Source of the DNA: Vibrio quintilis
GTDB lineage: Bacteria > Pseudomonadota > Gammaproteobacteria > Enterobacterales > Vibrionaceae
Direction: 5' to 3'
Assembly (NCBI RefSeq): GCF_024529975.1
Contig: NZ_AP024897.1
Span: 620,001 to 684,000, forward strand
Length of the DNA stretch: 64,000 bases
Position 1 is the stretch's first letter. Every line of letters begins with the position of its first letter. Shown here one piece after another: positions 16,753-25,980 of this stretch. The translations under genes were made by a program, and so were the position numbers. A model generated the notes under the pieces. It had not been told where the DNA came from and did no database searches. It saw only the letters and a program-made list of their open reading frames with translations.

Positions 16753-17388
16753 TGGATAAAAGAGTAACTTAATTAAGTGAACTGCAGTTTACACAGAGTT
16801 TTTAAAAAGTTTTTACTAAATTTTTGTGTCGGATTATAAGTTTGTGACTTTAGTTCATATGTTGGCGTCAAACATCATTTTAATACTTCAAAAAATAATA
16901 GAAAGGGGGTAACTTACTGTTCCAAATAATATAGATAAGTACAAAAGATAATCAGTCAGATATATTTTGTACAATAATATACAAAATTATAAACAAAAAT
17001 ATTCGTAATAACCGATTTCATAAGAACGCCAGGTACATTTTATTTATGGCTGAATTTTATACTCAAACAACCTGAAGATGCAGGTTTCAGTGAGATTTGT
17101 CAGGCTCAGAGACAAGGCACTGATTTGTAAACATAGTCATTCTACGTTGAAAATCAGTCACGCCGTATCAAAGCCAGACAAAATCACCCGCAGGGCTTGA
17201 GCTGAAAGGCTCATTTCTGTGTCAGGAGAATTTGAAAAGTGGGGACATTCCTGCATTCTCTTTCCTTGAACTGTACCTTTCGGCTACACGCTGAATCATG
17301 CATCTTCAGGTTGCCTGGACATAGTGTTGTAATTAGCCGGTTTAGAGCTAATGCTATAGGTATAAGTTATTAATAAATAAAATTAATA
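16753..17388. other. divergent intergenic region between fliM and motY
   Basis: About 640 bases with no supported gene. It should hold the divergent promoters of the two early lateral flagellar operons. I searched by eye for a sigma-54 -24/-12 pair and found no convincing one. The right half is occupied by an inverted-repeat element (17062-17320). Confidence 0.6.
17062..17320. repeat. inverted-repeat-bounded, MITE-like intergenic element
   Basis: The ends CAACCTGAAGATGCA (17068-17082) and TGCATCTTCAGGTTG (17299-17313) are perfect inverted repeats of 15 bases, continuing imperfectly inward to TTCAG. The internal 216 bases have no open frame but contain a possible stem (ACTGATTTGTA / AAAATCAGT at about 17121-17158). 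The same end occurs alone at 51665-51679. This looks like a small non-coding repeat family of the genome. Confidence 0.65.
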
Positions 17389-17421
17389 ATGCCTGGTGTG
17401 CTGTTTTTTAAGGTGTGTAGT

Positions 17422-18405
17422 ATGAGGTTATATGCCAGAAAAAAATACGCTGTGGCATATTTATATAATGAAATAATGTCAGGCTGTGGTAAGAAGTACT
17501 TTTGTTACTTTTTTGTAAGAATATATTTTGCCATTGCGATTGTATTTTTTTCTAGTTCATGTTTTGCGCTTCAGAATATTAAAATTCCTATGGATTTATC
17601 ATCATGGGGATATTCTGGAACTCAGGTGAAATGTACATTAAATCACCTGGGTACTTCCTATGGGAAGTTTTATTTCCGCTCTTTACCTAATGACCAGTTA
17701 TCATTTGAATTTCATTTAAATAAACAATCTCAGCACTGGACCTCTGCAACCTTATCAAAGGTCAGCCCACCGTGGGTTGAGCCTGCTTTAACTGTGCCGG
17801 TAACAACGGCTCAGAAAGGCGCTTCCGGACGGTTTTCATTCCGCCGCAATATTAAGTCGTTATTGCAGGATATTGAGCAGGGACAGTGGATTCAGGTGAT
17901 GTTAAGCGGAAAAGAAACTTCCGCCTCCGAAACTGTCACTATTCCGTTAGTCCGGATTCATCAGGCGCTGAAAAACTTTCAGTCTTGCCGGAGCCGCCTG
18001 CCTGCGATGTCTTACCGACAGGCAAGAACGGTAGTGTTGCACTATATCAACGGTCAGCGTCATTTATCTGCCGGTCAGCTGCGGCAGCTGAAAGACATGG
18101 TGACTTATATCGATGTCGATTCCCGTATTCAGCACATCCTGATTGATGGTCATACCGATAATGTTGGTTCTTCCATCACGAATCTGAATTTATCCCGCTC
18201 CAGAGCTGAAGAAGTTGCCGCGGTACTGAAGAAGTACGGGGTGAAGTCTGCATTAATCCAGGTCAGAGCACATGGTTCACGGTATCCGGTGTCAGGTAAT
18301 CATACCGCTGAAGGTCGGGCGAAAAACCGCCGTGTAACCATTCGTCTTGTTCGTGATAATGAACAGGTTGTCTCCCGGAAAACCACTCAGAAGAAGGTTC
18401 AATAA
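17422..18405 (+). CDS. motY: MotY-like sodium-motor stator protein with OmpA peptidoglycan-binding domain (lateral)
   Basis: MotY anchors sodium-driven stators to the cell wall around the Vibrio motor. The product (327 residues from ATG 17422, which has AAGG eight bases before it) has an N-terminal export signal ending near SSSCFA, a MotY-type N-terminal domain, and a C-terminal OmpA domain with HILIDGHTDNVGSS, NLSRSRAEEVAAVLKKYGV and RAHGSRYPVSGNHTAEGRAKNRRVTI, which bind peptidoglycan. Later starts, for example ATG 17476, would give a cleaner signal peptide but have no ribosome site. It is the first gene of the motY-lafK-fliE-J operon, and its stop shares a base with the lafK start. That arrangement matches known lateral clusters. 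Confidence 0.85.
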   Translation: MRLYARKKYAVAYLYNEIMSGCGKKYFCYFFVRIYFAIAIVFFSSSCFALQNIKIPMDLSSWGYSGTQVKCTLNHLGTSYGKFYFRSLPNDQLSFEFHLNKQSQHWTSATLSKVSPPWVEPALTVPVTTAQKGASGRFSFRRNIKSLLQDIEQGQWIQVMLSGKETSASETVTIPLVRIHQALKNFQSCRSRLPAMSYRQARTVVLHYINGQRHLSAGQLRQLKDMVTYIDVDSRIQHILIDGHTDNVGSSITNLNLSRSRAEEVAAVLKKYGVKSALIQVRAHGSRYPVSGNHTAEGRAKNRRVTIRLVRDNEQVVSRKTTQKKVQ

Positions 18406-19736
18406 TGACGAATACAGATATTTTGTTGGTTGAGCCCAATGAACATTTTTCTCAACCAGTCATTGAGGTGTTAGAAAGCGCAGGATACAGCGTGCGTCAT
18501 GCACGCACGGGGCGCGGTGCATTGCTTGAAGAAAAAGCAGCGATTACCGTTGTTAGTTCTGATTTGCCTGATATGTGTGTTCGTGAATGGGTGGCGTGCC
18601 ATCAGAAACAGGCAGACTGCGGTGTTGCTATTGCAATTGTTGAGCAGGATCAGAGCCTGCTGGCGGCGGAAACTATGAAGGCGGGTGCGACTGATTATTT
18701 ACTGCGTCCTTTCGAGTCAAATCAATTGCTGAGTTTATTACGCCGGGTCGAAGCGCTGGGTAAGCCGATGGCCAATATTGTGGCGGAATCATGGCGGAGT
18801 AAACAGGTCCTTCAGCTGGCTCACAGGGCTGCCTGTACCAATGCCAGTGTCCTGATTTCCGGTGAATCCGGTACCGGCAAGGAAGTGCTTGCCCGTTATG
18901 TGCATGAGCAATCGACCCGTGCTGATGGTCCGTTTATTGCGGTGAACTGTGCGGCGATTCCTGAATCGATGCTGGAAGCGGTGCTGTTTGGTCATGTCAA
19001 AGGGGCATTTACCGGTGCAGTAGCATCGCAGAGCGGTAAGTTTGAAGAAGCCAACGGCGGTACAATTTTGCTCGATGAGATCGGAGAAATGTCTCCGGCG
19101 GTGCAGGCAAAACTACTGCGGGTACTTCAGGAACATGAAGTCGAACGGATTGGCAGCCACAAACCGGTTCGTCTGGACATCCGGGTCATCGCTGCCACCA
19201 ATAAAGACCTGCGCGAAGAAGTGCAGAAAGGTCATTTCCGTGAAGATTTATATTACCGGCTGGATGTATTACCGCTGTACTGGCCGCCTTTGCGTGAACG
19301 CCGGGAAGATATTCTGCCGATCAGTCAGTTCTTTATCCGTAAGTATCAGGATGGCAGTCAATGCTATTTATCTCAGGATGCCCGGCAGGCTTTAAGCCAG
19401 TATCACTGGCCGGGAAATATCAGAGAACTGGAGAATGTCGTCCAGCGTGCGCTGGTGATGCGTCACGGTGATTGTATTACCGCCCAGGATTTAATGTTGT
19501 CGGCAGAATTTCAGCCAGCAACGGCTGCTGTGGAATCCGGCCCGGTATTTGGTCATGTTGAGGCGAAGAAGCAGGCAGAATATCAATATATTTTAGATAA
19601 ATTACGTCAGTTCGGTGGTAACCGGACCAAAACAGCGAATGCCCTTGGTGTTTCAACCCGGGCGCTGCGTTATAAACTTGCGGCGATGCGGGAACAGGGA
19701 ATCGATTTACAGTCGGCACTGGGCTCAGCTGCCTGA
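18405..19736 (+). CDS. lafK: sigma-54-dependent flagellar activator LafK
   Basis: LafK is the master activator of lateral flagellar genes and acts with sigma-54. The 443-residue product has an N-terminal receiver-like domain (about 1-115), a central AAA+ domain (about 135-370) with Walker A GESGTGKE, the GAFTGA loop that contacts sigma-54 (GHVKGAFTGA), and Walker B GGTILLDEIGEM, then a Fis-type helix-turn-helix at the C-terminus (GNRTKTANALGVSTRALRYK). The receiver domain is degenerate: the phosphoryl-accepting aspartate region reads AITVVSSDLPDM, so phosphorylation is uncertain. It overlaps motY and is followed by fliE, which supports self-promotion of its operon. Confidence 0.9.
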   Translation: MTNTDILLVEPNEHFSQPVIEVLESAGYSVRHARTGRGALLEEKAAITVVSSDLPDMCVREWVACHQKQADCGVAIAIVEQDQSLLAAETMKAGATDYLLRPFESNQLLSLLRRVEALGKPMANIVAESWRSKQVLQLAHRAACTNASVLISGESGTGKEVLARYVHEQSTRADGPFIAVNCAAIPESMLEAVLFGHVKGAFTGAVASQSGKFEEANGGTILLDEIGEMSPAVQAKLLRVLQEHEVERIGSHKPVRLDIRVIAATNKDLREEVQKGHFREDLYYRLDVLPLYWPPLRERREDILPISQFFIRKYQDGSQCYLSQDARQALSQYHWPGNIRELENVVQRALVMRHGDCITAQDLMLSAEFQPATAAVESGPVFGHVEAKKQAEYQYILDKLRQFGGNRTKTANALGVSTRALRYKLAAMREQGIDLQSALGSAA

Positions 19737-19750
19737 ACGGAGATACAAAA

Positions 19751-20137
19751 ATGGCAAATCAATCAATGAATAATATAACTTCAGCAGAGCAGCTGATGCT
19801 GTCCAAAATGGACATGATGCGGGCAAAAGCTCAGCCTGATTTTATGGTGAGTGCAAATCCGCTGGACAGCAAATTACCGGAGAGCAATTTACTGGCAACT
19901 CAGCCATTAAATCAGCCTTTGTCTTTCTCTGAAGCCATGACCCGGGTTTTGAATGTTGTTGATTCACATCAGGCTATCGCCAGTGAAAAAATGACAGCTG
20001 TCGAAACCGGAAAAAGTGATGATCTGGTCGGTGCAATGATTGCCAGCCAGAAAGCAAGTTTGTCTTTCGATGCTTTATTACAGGTGCGTAATAAGGTTGT
20101 TTCTTCCTTTGAAGATATCATGAAAATATCGGTGTAA
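19751..20137 (+). CDS. fliE: flagellar hook-basal body protein FliE (lateral)
   Basis: FliE joins the MS ring to the rod. The 128-residue protein has the family's C-terminal part (SFSEAMTRVLNVVDSHQAIA, LVGAMIASQKASLSFDALLQ and VRNKVVSSFEDIMKISV). It begins 14 bases after lafK and ends 3 bases before fliF. Length is slightly longer than the usual 100-110 residues, due to the N-terminus. Confidence 0.9.
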   Translation: MANQSMNNITSAEQLMLSKMDMMRAKAQPDFMVSANPLDSKLPESNLLATQPLNQPLSFSEAMTRVLNVVDSHQAIASEKMTAVETGKSDDLVGAMIASQKASLSFDALLQVRNKVVSSFEDIMKISV

Positions 20138-20140
20138 ATT

Positions 20141-21898
20141 ATGGCTGAACTTTCAACTCATGTGGCTGGTGCTGCAGCGGGGACCGCCTCTCCGGCCCAA
20201 CCCGTGAATTCAGACAACATGGATAACCTGACGCGTAAGATGAAGGACTTATGGTCGAGCAGTCAGCGTAATCTGGTACTGTCTGCCGTGCTGGCAACGA
20301 TTGTTGCTGCAATTATTGTGGTTGCCTTGTGGAGTTCTGCCCAGAGCTTCCGTCCTTTATACAGCCAGCAGGAACGGTTTGATATCGGTGATATTATTTC
20401 TGTGCTGGAGTCTGAAGGCATCAGTTACCGGCTGCAGGAGCAAAATGGTCAGGTGCTTGTGCCGGAAGGTCAGGTTGCTCATACCCGGATGCTGCTGGCA
20501 GCGAAAGGCGTGAAGGCCAAACTGCCGACCGGACTGGATACGCTGAAAGATGACAGTTCTCTCGGTACCAGCCAGTTTATGGAAACGGCCCGTTACCGTC
20601 ATGGTCTGGAAGGTGAGTTAGTCCGCACGATCATCTCTTTGAACGCGGTGAACAATGCCCGGGTGCATTTAGCCATTCCCCGTGAAACCTTATTTGTCCG
20701 CCAGAATGGTGAGAACCCTACTGCGTCTGTGATGCTGGAGCTGAATCCGGGTGATGATCTGAAACCGGAGCAGGTTGAAGCGATTGTAAATCTGGTTGCG
20801 GGTAGTGTGACCGGCATGAAGCCGGAATTTGTGTCGGTGATTGACCAGTATGGCCGTTTGCTGAGTGCTGATATCGGTTCTGCGGAATCAGGCAAAGTGA
20901 ATGCGAAGTTTCTTGAATATCAGAAAAATGTCGAGAAACAGGTTATCCGCCGGGCAGCCGATATGCTGACGCCGATTGTCGGGCCAAGTAACTTCCGGGT
21001 TCAGGTTGCTGCAGATATGGATTTCAGCCGGGTTGAAGAGACCAGTGAAGTGATGAGCGATGATCCTGTGGTGCGCAGTGAACATACGATCAATAACAAC
21101 TCGGTGGATCAAATTGCTCTCGGTGTTCCGGGCTCATTAAGTAACGAGCCGCCGGTCACCGGAGAAAAACCAACCAAAGACAGCCAGAACACCAATGCCC
21201 GTTCTGAAGTGAACCGTCAATATGCTGTAGGCAGTAAAGTACGCCGGACGCAATATCAGCAGGGTCATATCAACAAACTGAGCATTTCTGTCCTGCTGAA
21301 CTCTGCGGTTGCGCCAAACGGAACGGCCTGGACAGATGAAGAGAAATCTCAGATCAGCGACATGATTAAAGAAGCGGTCGGCATGACGACAGCCCGCGGA
21401 GACAGTCTGAGCCTGATGAGCTTTAACTTCACCCCGGTTGAGATTGAAGCGCCGCCGCAGATTCCGTGGTGGCAGGATCCAACCGTGCAGCAGCCATTGC
21501 GCTATGTAATTGGCGGTATGTTAGGGCTGGCGATGATCTTCTTTGTATTGCGTCCGTTGGTGATGCATCTGACCGGGGCAGATCGTCGTGATCAGGAAGC
21601 AGAAGCCGCCGCTGAACAGGATGATACGGTTTACGATAACCTGCAAACACGTGAAGAGCGTGAACGTGAAGAAGCGTTGAACCGTCGTCTGGCAGAGAAA
21701 GGGATATCAGCGTCCAACGGACTGGATGTCGGTAGTGATATGTTGCCGCCGCCAGGATCGCCGCTGGAAATTCAATTGAAACACTTACAACTGATTGCAA
21801 ATGAAGAACCGCAACGGGTTGCCGAAGTACTGAAACAATGGGTGAATGTTAATGAACACAGCAGAGTCGACGCAGGCGAAGAAGCAGAACAAGCTTAA
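20141..21898 (+). CDS. fliF: flagellar MS-ring protein FliF (lateral)
   Basis: FliF builds the MS ring in the inner membrane, on which the rest of the motor assembles. The 585-residue product has two membrane segments (about residues 45-67 and 440-462), two periplasmic ring-building motifs between them (YSQQERFDIGDIISVLESEG; ARVHLAIPRETLFVRQNGEN) and a C-terminal cytoplasmic tail that binds FliG (PLEIQLKHLQLIANEEPQRV). The last 47 bases overlap the start of fliG. Length is normal. Confidence 0.95.
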   Translation: MAELSTHVAGAAAGTASPAQPVNSDNMDNLTRKMKDLWSSSQRNLVLSAVLATIVAAIIVVALWSSAQSFRPLYSQQERFDIGDIISVLESEGISYRLQEQNGQVLVPEGQVAHTRMLLAAKGVKAKLPTGLDTLKDDSSLGTSQFMETARYRHGLEGELVRTIISLNAVNNARVHLAIPRETLFVRQNGENPTASVMLELNPGDDLKPEQVEAIVNLVAGSVTGMKPEFVSVIDQYGRLLSADIGSAESGKVNAKFLEYQKNVEKQVIRRAADMLTPIVGPSNFRVQVAADMDFSRVEETSEVMSDDPVVRSEHTINNNSVDQIALGVPGSLSNEPPVTGEKPTKDSQNTNARSEVNRQYAVGSKVRRTQYQQGHINKLSISVLLNSAVAPNGTAWTDEEKSQISDMIKEAVGMTTARGDSLSLMSFNFTPVEIEAPPQIPWWQDPTVQQPLRYVIGGMLGLAMIFFVLRPLVMHLTGADRRDQEAEAAAEQDDTVYDNLQTREEREREEALNRRLAEKGISASNGLDVGSDMLPPPGSPLEIQLKHLQLIANEEPQRVAEVLKQWVNVNEHSRVDAGEEAEQA

Positions 21899-22880
21899 TC
21901 CTGTTGAACAAACCGCACTGGTTTTACTCGGCATGGGTGAAGATGCCGCAGCGAAAGTGCTGCGTCACTTCAGCCGGGATGAAACACAGAGAGTCACCCG
22001 TGCGATGGCAAAATTAAGCGGGATCAAAAGTGATAACGCGCACCGGGTCATTCAGAGTTTCTTTGATGACTTCCGTCAGCACAGCGGGATTCGGGGTGCT
22101 TCGAAAGAGTATCTGTCCAATACCTTACGCAAAGCTCTGGGGAATGATTTGGCCAAAGGGTTGCTGAATAACCTTTACGGCGATGAAATTCGTAACAATA
22201 TGCAGCGTTTACAGTGGGTGGATGCGGAAATTCTTGCCCGCTTTATTGCGGATGAACACCCGCAGATGCAGGCGATTTTCCTGGCTTATCTGCCGGCAGA
22301 CAGCTCTTCCGAGGTGCTGAAACATTTGCCTCAGGATTACCATGATGAACTCTTGTACCGGATTGCCCGGCTGCAGGATATCGACCATCAGGTGGCGAAT
22401 GACCTCAATGACCTGATTGAGCGTTGTATCGAGCAGGTTTCTGTCACCCAGAGTGCACCGCTTTCCGGCGTGAAGCAGGTTGCGGATATCATTAACCGCT
22501 TCCAGGGCGATCGTGCTGCACTGATGGAAATGCTCAAACTGCATGATGAAAATGTGGTTGAAGAAATCGAAGAGAACATGTTTGAGTTCCTTGTGCTTGG
22601 CCGTCAGACCGAAGAAACAATGGATCGTCTGGTTCAGGAAGTGCCACTGGAATTGTGGACTGTTGCATTGAAAGGTGCCGATATTTCCCTGCAACAGGCG
22701 ATTAAGCGCTCAATGCCGCAGCGGATGGTGAAAGCCCTTGAAGATGAGATGCAGGTTCGTGGTGCGTTACCACTCAGCCGGGTTGAACAGTCTCGTCAGG
22801 AAATCATGCAGATTGTCCGTGAACTGAGTGATTCTGGTGAAGTTGAATTATTGCTTTATCAGGAACCAACCGTGGAGTAA
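21852..22880 (+). CDS. fliG: flagellar motor switch protein FliG (lateral)
   Basis: FliG couples stator force to rotor rotation. The 342-residue product has N-terminal, middle and C-terminal FliG domains, with the middle-domain signature DEHPQMQAIFLAYLPADSSS and a C-terminal charged torque helix region (TMDRLVQEVPLELWTVALKG and RSMPQRMVKALEDEMQVRG). I chose ATG 21852 because GGGTG lies seven bases upstream; ATG 21846 is two codons earlier. The start lies inside fliF, so the two are translationally coupled. Confidence 0.93.
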   Translation: MNTAESTQAKKQNKLNPVEQTALVLLGMGEDAAAKVLRHFSRDETQRVTRAMAKLSGIKSDNAHRVIQSFFDDFRQHSGIRGASKEYLSNTLRKALGNDLAKGLLNNLYGDEIRNNMQRLQWVDAEILARFIADEHPQMQAIFLAYLPADSSSEVLKHLPQDYHDELLYRIARLQDIDHQVANDLNDLIERCIEQVSVTQSAPLSGVKQVADIINRFQGDRAALMEMLKLHDENVVEEIEENMFEFLVLGRQTEETMDRLVQEVPLELWTVALKGADISLQQAIKRSMPQRMVKALEDEMQVRGALPLSRVEQSRQEIMQIVRELSDSGEVELLLYQEPTVE

Positions 22881-22883
22881 GTG

Positions 22884-23693
22884 ATGAAGTCAGATAAACT
22901 CATGCACCTGATGCAGGGAAACTACCGGGCTTACCGTTTTCCGCCCATGGCTCAGCCGTTAAAGCTGCCGGGCGAATTGCCTGAATCCGATGATCAGTGG
23001 CTGGATGAGCAGGCCGTATTACAGGAAAAGCTCGAAGCCGGTTTCCAGCAGGGTGTTCAGCAGGGATACGATGAGGGTTTAATTCAGGGGATCGAACAGG
23101 GAAAACAGCAAGGGCTGCTGGAAGGGCAGAAAGAAGGCTTTCAGCGCGGGTTTGTTTCCGGGGAGCAATCCGGTAAGCAGACGTTTGTTGAAGCCGCGAA
23201 ACCCGTTCATGATATTTATCAGACACTTTCCCGCTGGCTTGAAGAACGCGAACAGCAGCAGCGTCATATGATTTGTGAACTGGTACAGAAAGTTGCCCAG
23301 CAGGTGATTCGTGCCGAACTGACGCTGATGCCGCAACAGATTCTGTCTTTGGTGGATGAAACCCTTGAGGCGATGCCCGGAAAATCAGAATCAGTGACAG
23401 TGCATCTGAATCCACAGGATCTGGAGCGGATTAAGCAGATTAATGCGGACTTGCCTCAGGTGTGGAAACTGGTTGCCAATCCGGAACTACCGGCTGGTGG
23501 CTGCCAGCTGGTGACTGAGGATGCAGAAGCAGACGCAAGCTGTGACTCCCGCCTTCAGGCCTGTATGGATAATGTGAAACAGCATATGCTGGAAGAAATT
23601 ACCGTCTTACCTGATGTATCTGCCGAAACTGAAGGTACCCCGGATACAGAAATGGCACAGAATGTTCAGGCAGAGGAAGAGGCTGTTGAATGA
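22884..23693 (+). CDS. fliH: flagellar export ATPase regulator FliH (lateral)
   Basis: FliH is the stalk-like partner of the ATPase FliI. The 269-residue product shows the glycine-repeat helix of the family (QQGVQQGYDEGLIQGIEQGK, continuing QQGLLEGQKEGFQRGFVSGE at about residues 50-95), followed by a conserved C-terminal domain (VQKVAQQVIRAELTLMPQQI and LPAGGCQLVTEDAEADASCD). ATG 22884 with GGAG six bases before it is preferred to GTG 22881. The end overlaps fliI as ATGA. Confidence 0.92.
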   Translation: MKSDKLMHLMQGNYRAYRFPPMAQPLKLPGELPESDDQWLDEQAVLQEKLEAGFQQGVQQGYDEGLIQGIEQGKQQGLLEGQKEGFQRGFVSGEQSGKQTFVEAAKPVHDIYQTLSRWLEEREQQQRHMICELVQKVAQQVIRAELTLMPQQILSLVDETLEAMPGKSESVTVHLNPQDLERIKQINADLPQVWKLVANPELPAGGCQLVTEDAEADASCDSRLQACMDNVKQHMLEEITVLPDVSAETEGTPDTEMAQNVQAEEEAVE

Positions 23694-25051
23694 GTAATTC
23701 ACGGGCTCAGCTCTTACTGTCTGAACGTCTGAATGAAGCGATTGCATCACTGGATTCGATCCCGGTTGCCCGGGTGACAGGCCGGCTGGTGAAAGTGAAT
23801 GGCTTAATGATGCAGGCGGTCGGATGCCGGTTCAGGCTTGAACAACGTTGTCTGGTTGAAACCGCAGAAGGCAGCATGATCGAAGCACAGGTGGTTGGTT
23901 TTGATCATAATGTCGCTTATCTGATGCCGATCCGGCGGCTGGGTGGCTTGTTCGCCGGAGCTAAAGTTGTGCCGCTTGATGGCGACAGTACAGTACACAT
24001 CGGCCACCAGTGGCTGGGACGGGTTGTGAATGGCCTGGGTGAAGTACTGGATGATGGTCCGGCTTTGAAAGGCGGGGAGCGCGTTTCTCTGGAAGCCCGG
24101 CAGATTAACCCGCTGAAACGCCGTCCGGTCGATACGCCGCTGGATGTCGGTGTCCGGACGATTAACGGTTTGCTGACGATTGGTAAAGGGCAGCGGATTG
24201 GTCTGATGGCCGGGAGTGGTGTCGGGAAAAGTGTGCTGCTTGGTATGCTGACAAAAAATACTCAGGCCGATGTGATTGTGGTCGGATTAATTGGTGAGCG
24301 GGGACGCGAAGTCCGCGAGTTTATTGAACGAAATCTGACGCCACAAGCGCGACAGAAAGCGATTATTATTGCCGCTCCGGCAGATGAATCGCCGTTAATG
24401 CGTCTCCGGGCAACTTTATTGTGTCACCGGGTTGCGGAATATTTCCGTGATCAGGGAAATGATGTCTTACTCCTGATGGACTCCCTGACCCGCTATGCGA
24501 TGGCCCAGCGGGAAATTGCACTGGCTCTGGGCGAGCCGCCTGCCACCCGTGGCTATCCGCCTTCGGTGTTTGGCATCCTGCCTCAACTATTGGAACGGGC
24601 CGGAAACAGTGAGAACCCGGACGGAAGTTTAACCGCGATTTATACCGTACTGGCTGAAGGGGACGATCAGCTGGATCCCGTGGTAGATTCTGCCCGTGCG
24701 ATTCTTGATGGTCATGTTGTCCTGTCGCGTCAGTTAGCAGAACAGGGCCATTATCCGGCGATTGATATCAATGCGTCGATTAGCCGTTGTATGACAGCTT
24801 GTACGCATCCTTCCCATGCGATGGTTGCCAGTCAGTTCCGCCATTTTTATGCTAATTATCTGCAGGTAAAAGAGTTGTTACCTCTTGGGGGGTATCAGCC
24901 GGGCCAGGATCCGGAGCTGGATCAGGCGGTTGCCATGTATCCGGGACTGAAAGCTTACCTGCAGCAGTCTGCGGATGAAACCATCAGCTACAATGACAGC
25001 CTGACTGAATTAGCGCATCTGTTTCAGGATAACGGAACCGGAGCTGTCTGA
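23690..25051 (+). CDS. fliI: flagellar type III export ATPase FliI (lateral)
   Basis: FliI is the hexameric ATPase that helps unload export substrates. The 453-residue product has Walker A GLMAGSGVGKSVLLGML (about residues 175-190), Walker B VLLLMDSLTRYA, and the family stretch REIALALGEPPATRGYPPSV. Length is normal, and no key residue seems missing. It is translationally coupled to fliH and overlaps the start of fliJ. Confidence 0.96.
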   Translation: MSNSRAQLLLSERLNEAIASLDSIPVARVTGRLVKVNGLMMQAVGCRFRLEQRCLVETAEGSMIEAQVVGFDHNVAYLMPIRRLGGLFAGAKVVPLDGDSTVHIGHQWLGRVVNGLGEVLDDGPALKGGERVSLEARQINPLKRRPVDTPLDVGVRTINGLLTIGKGQRIGLMAGSGVGKSVLLGMLTKNTQADVIVVGLIGERGREVREFIERNLTPQARQKAIIIAAPADESPLMRLRATLLCHRVAEYFRDQGNDVLLLMDSLTRYAMAQREIALALGEPPATRGYPPSVFGILPQLLERAGNSENPDGSLTAIYTVLAEGDDQLDPVVDSARAILDGHVVLSRQLAEQGHYPAIDINASISRCMTACTHPSHAMVASQFRHFYANYLQVKELLPLGGYQPGQDPELDQAVAMYPGLKAYLQQSADETISYNDSLTELAHLFQDNGTGAV

Positions 25052-25494
25052 TGGATGACTCAAAACTCAGGGCAGTTGGCCGGTTACAGCAAGTCGAAGA
25101 AAAGATGCGTGATCGCCTTGGTCAGCAGCTCGACACCATGCGTCAGCGTCAGCAAAACATGCAGGAGCAGCTTGAGCAGCTGGCAGATCTGAAATCCCAC
25201 TCCGGCCAGTCAGCCAGAAGTGTACCTGCGTTGAACAGTGCGTTGCTGATGAACCTCAACCGGGTTGATCAGATGTTGCAGAAAATGTTGAGTCACCATG
25301 AGCAGGAAGAAGCGCTGATGGAGGCTGAGTGCCATTCAGTGCAGAAAGTACTGGAACACAAACATGCCCGGGTGAAAGGGCTGGAACAGGCGCTGGAGCG
25401 CTGGCGTACCCGGAAAAATTATGAAAAAGCAAGGAAAGAGCAGAAACTGGTCGAAGATATGATTAATGCCCGGTGCCGAAAGCGTGATCCATAG
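25051..25494 (+). CDS. fliJ: flagellar export protein FliJ (lateral)
   Basis: FliJ is a coiled-coil rod that sits in the FliI ring and contacts FlhA. The 147-residue product is helical throughout with long heptad-like segments (MRQRQQNMQEQLEQLADLKS; ALERWRTRKNYEKARKEQKL), as expected. It is the last gene of the operon and overlaps fliI by one base. Sequence conservation is low in this family; gene order makes the call firm. Confidence 0.88.
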   Translation: MDDSKLRAVGRLQQVEEKMRDRLGQQLDTMRQRQQNMQEQLEQLADLKSHSGQSARSVPALNSALLMNLNRVDQMLQKMLSHHEQEEALMEAECHSVQKVLEHKHARVKGLEQALERWRTRKNYEKARKEQKLVEDMINARCRKRDP

Positions 25495-25980
25495 TGCTTG
25501 CACCCGTCCGGCAATTTTTTATACCATTTTTGCTGAGGATTGATTTCATGTTGGGCCTGACACGACAGGCGACAACTTCACATCTCCTGAAGCTATATTT
25601 TCGCTGCACAACCACCATGACAAATCACCATGAAAAATCATCGTGGACAATTGTCGAGAAGAAACGCCGCGAAGAAACGTCGTGAAAAACCGTCGTGAAA
25701 AAACAAAGTACCCTGGTTATTTATGCACCGGTTGACCGGTCTGGTTTTGTATAAACTTTGCTTTATCTTTTGTGATAGCTGACAGATATTTGTATATGAC
25801 TTGTGATAATGCTCCGGAATATCAGAAAGAATGCTTGATAACCTTAGTGCTGAATATTTAATCATATAAAACTTATTTTAGGCATATAAATTCATTTGTT
25901 ATCGGATTTTATGTTGTGTTGACTAAAAATTAGAGGGTTTTCTGATTATCGGTTCACCAAGATGTCAGATCATAAAAAAG
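25495..25980. other. intergenic region after fliJ with a 13-bp tandem repeat
   Basis: About 490 bases without a supported gene. Two short open frames here (plus 25494-25685 and minus 25638-25865) look like chance. A short tandem repeat (25662-25700) lies in it, and the right half is A+T-rich and should carry the promoter of the next gene. Confidence 0.5.
25662..25700. repeat. 13-bp direct repeat, three imperfect units
   Basis: The units AAACGCCGCGAAG, AAACGTCGTGAAA and AACCGTCGTGAAA stand in direct tandem. A related stretch (AAATCATCGTGGA) lies just upstream, so the array may once have been longer. Role unknown. Confidence 0.55.

Noticed and set aside
1..25494. Polar flagellar locus
   Set aside because: Single short flagellin, motY and lafK heading fliE-J, no flhF, flhG or che genes after flhA, and fliK-fliL following fliT all fit the lateral system instead.
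10441..25494. Virulence-type (injectisome) export genes, given the effectors nearby
   Set aside because: FliE, FliF, FliG, FliM and FliN with flagellin and cap genes show a flagellum; no secretin or needle genes are present.
25494..25865. Two short open frames (plus and minus) after fliJ
   Set aside because: Low-complexity, no ribosome sites, and one runs through the 13-base repeat; best seen as non-coding.
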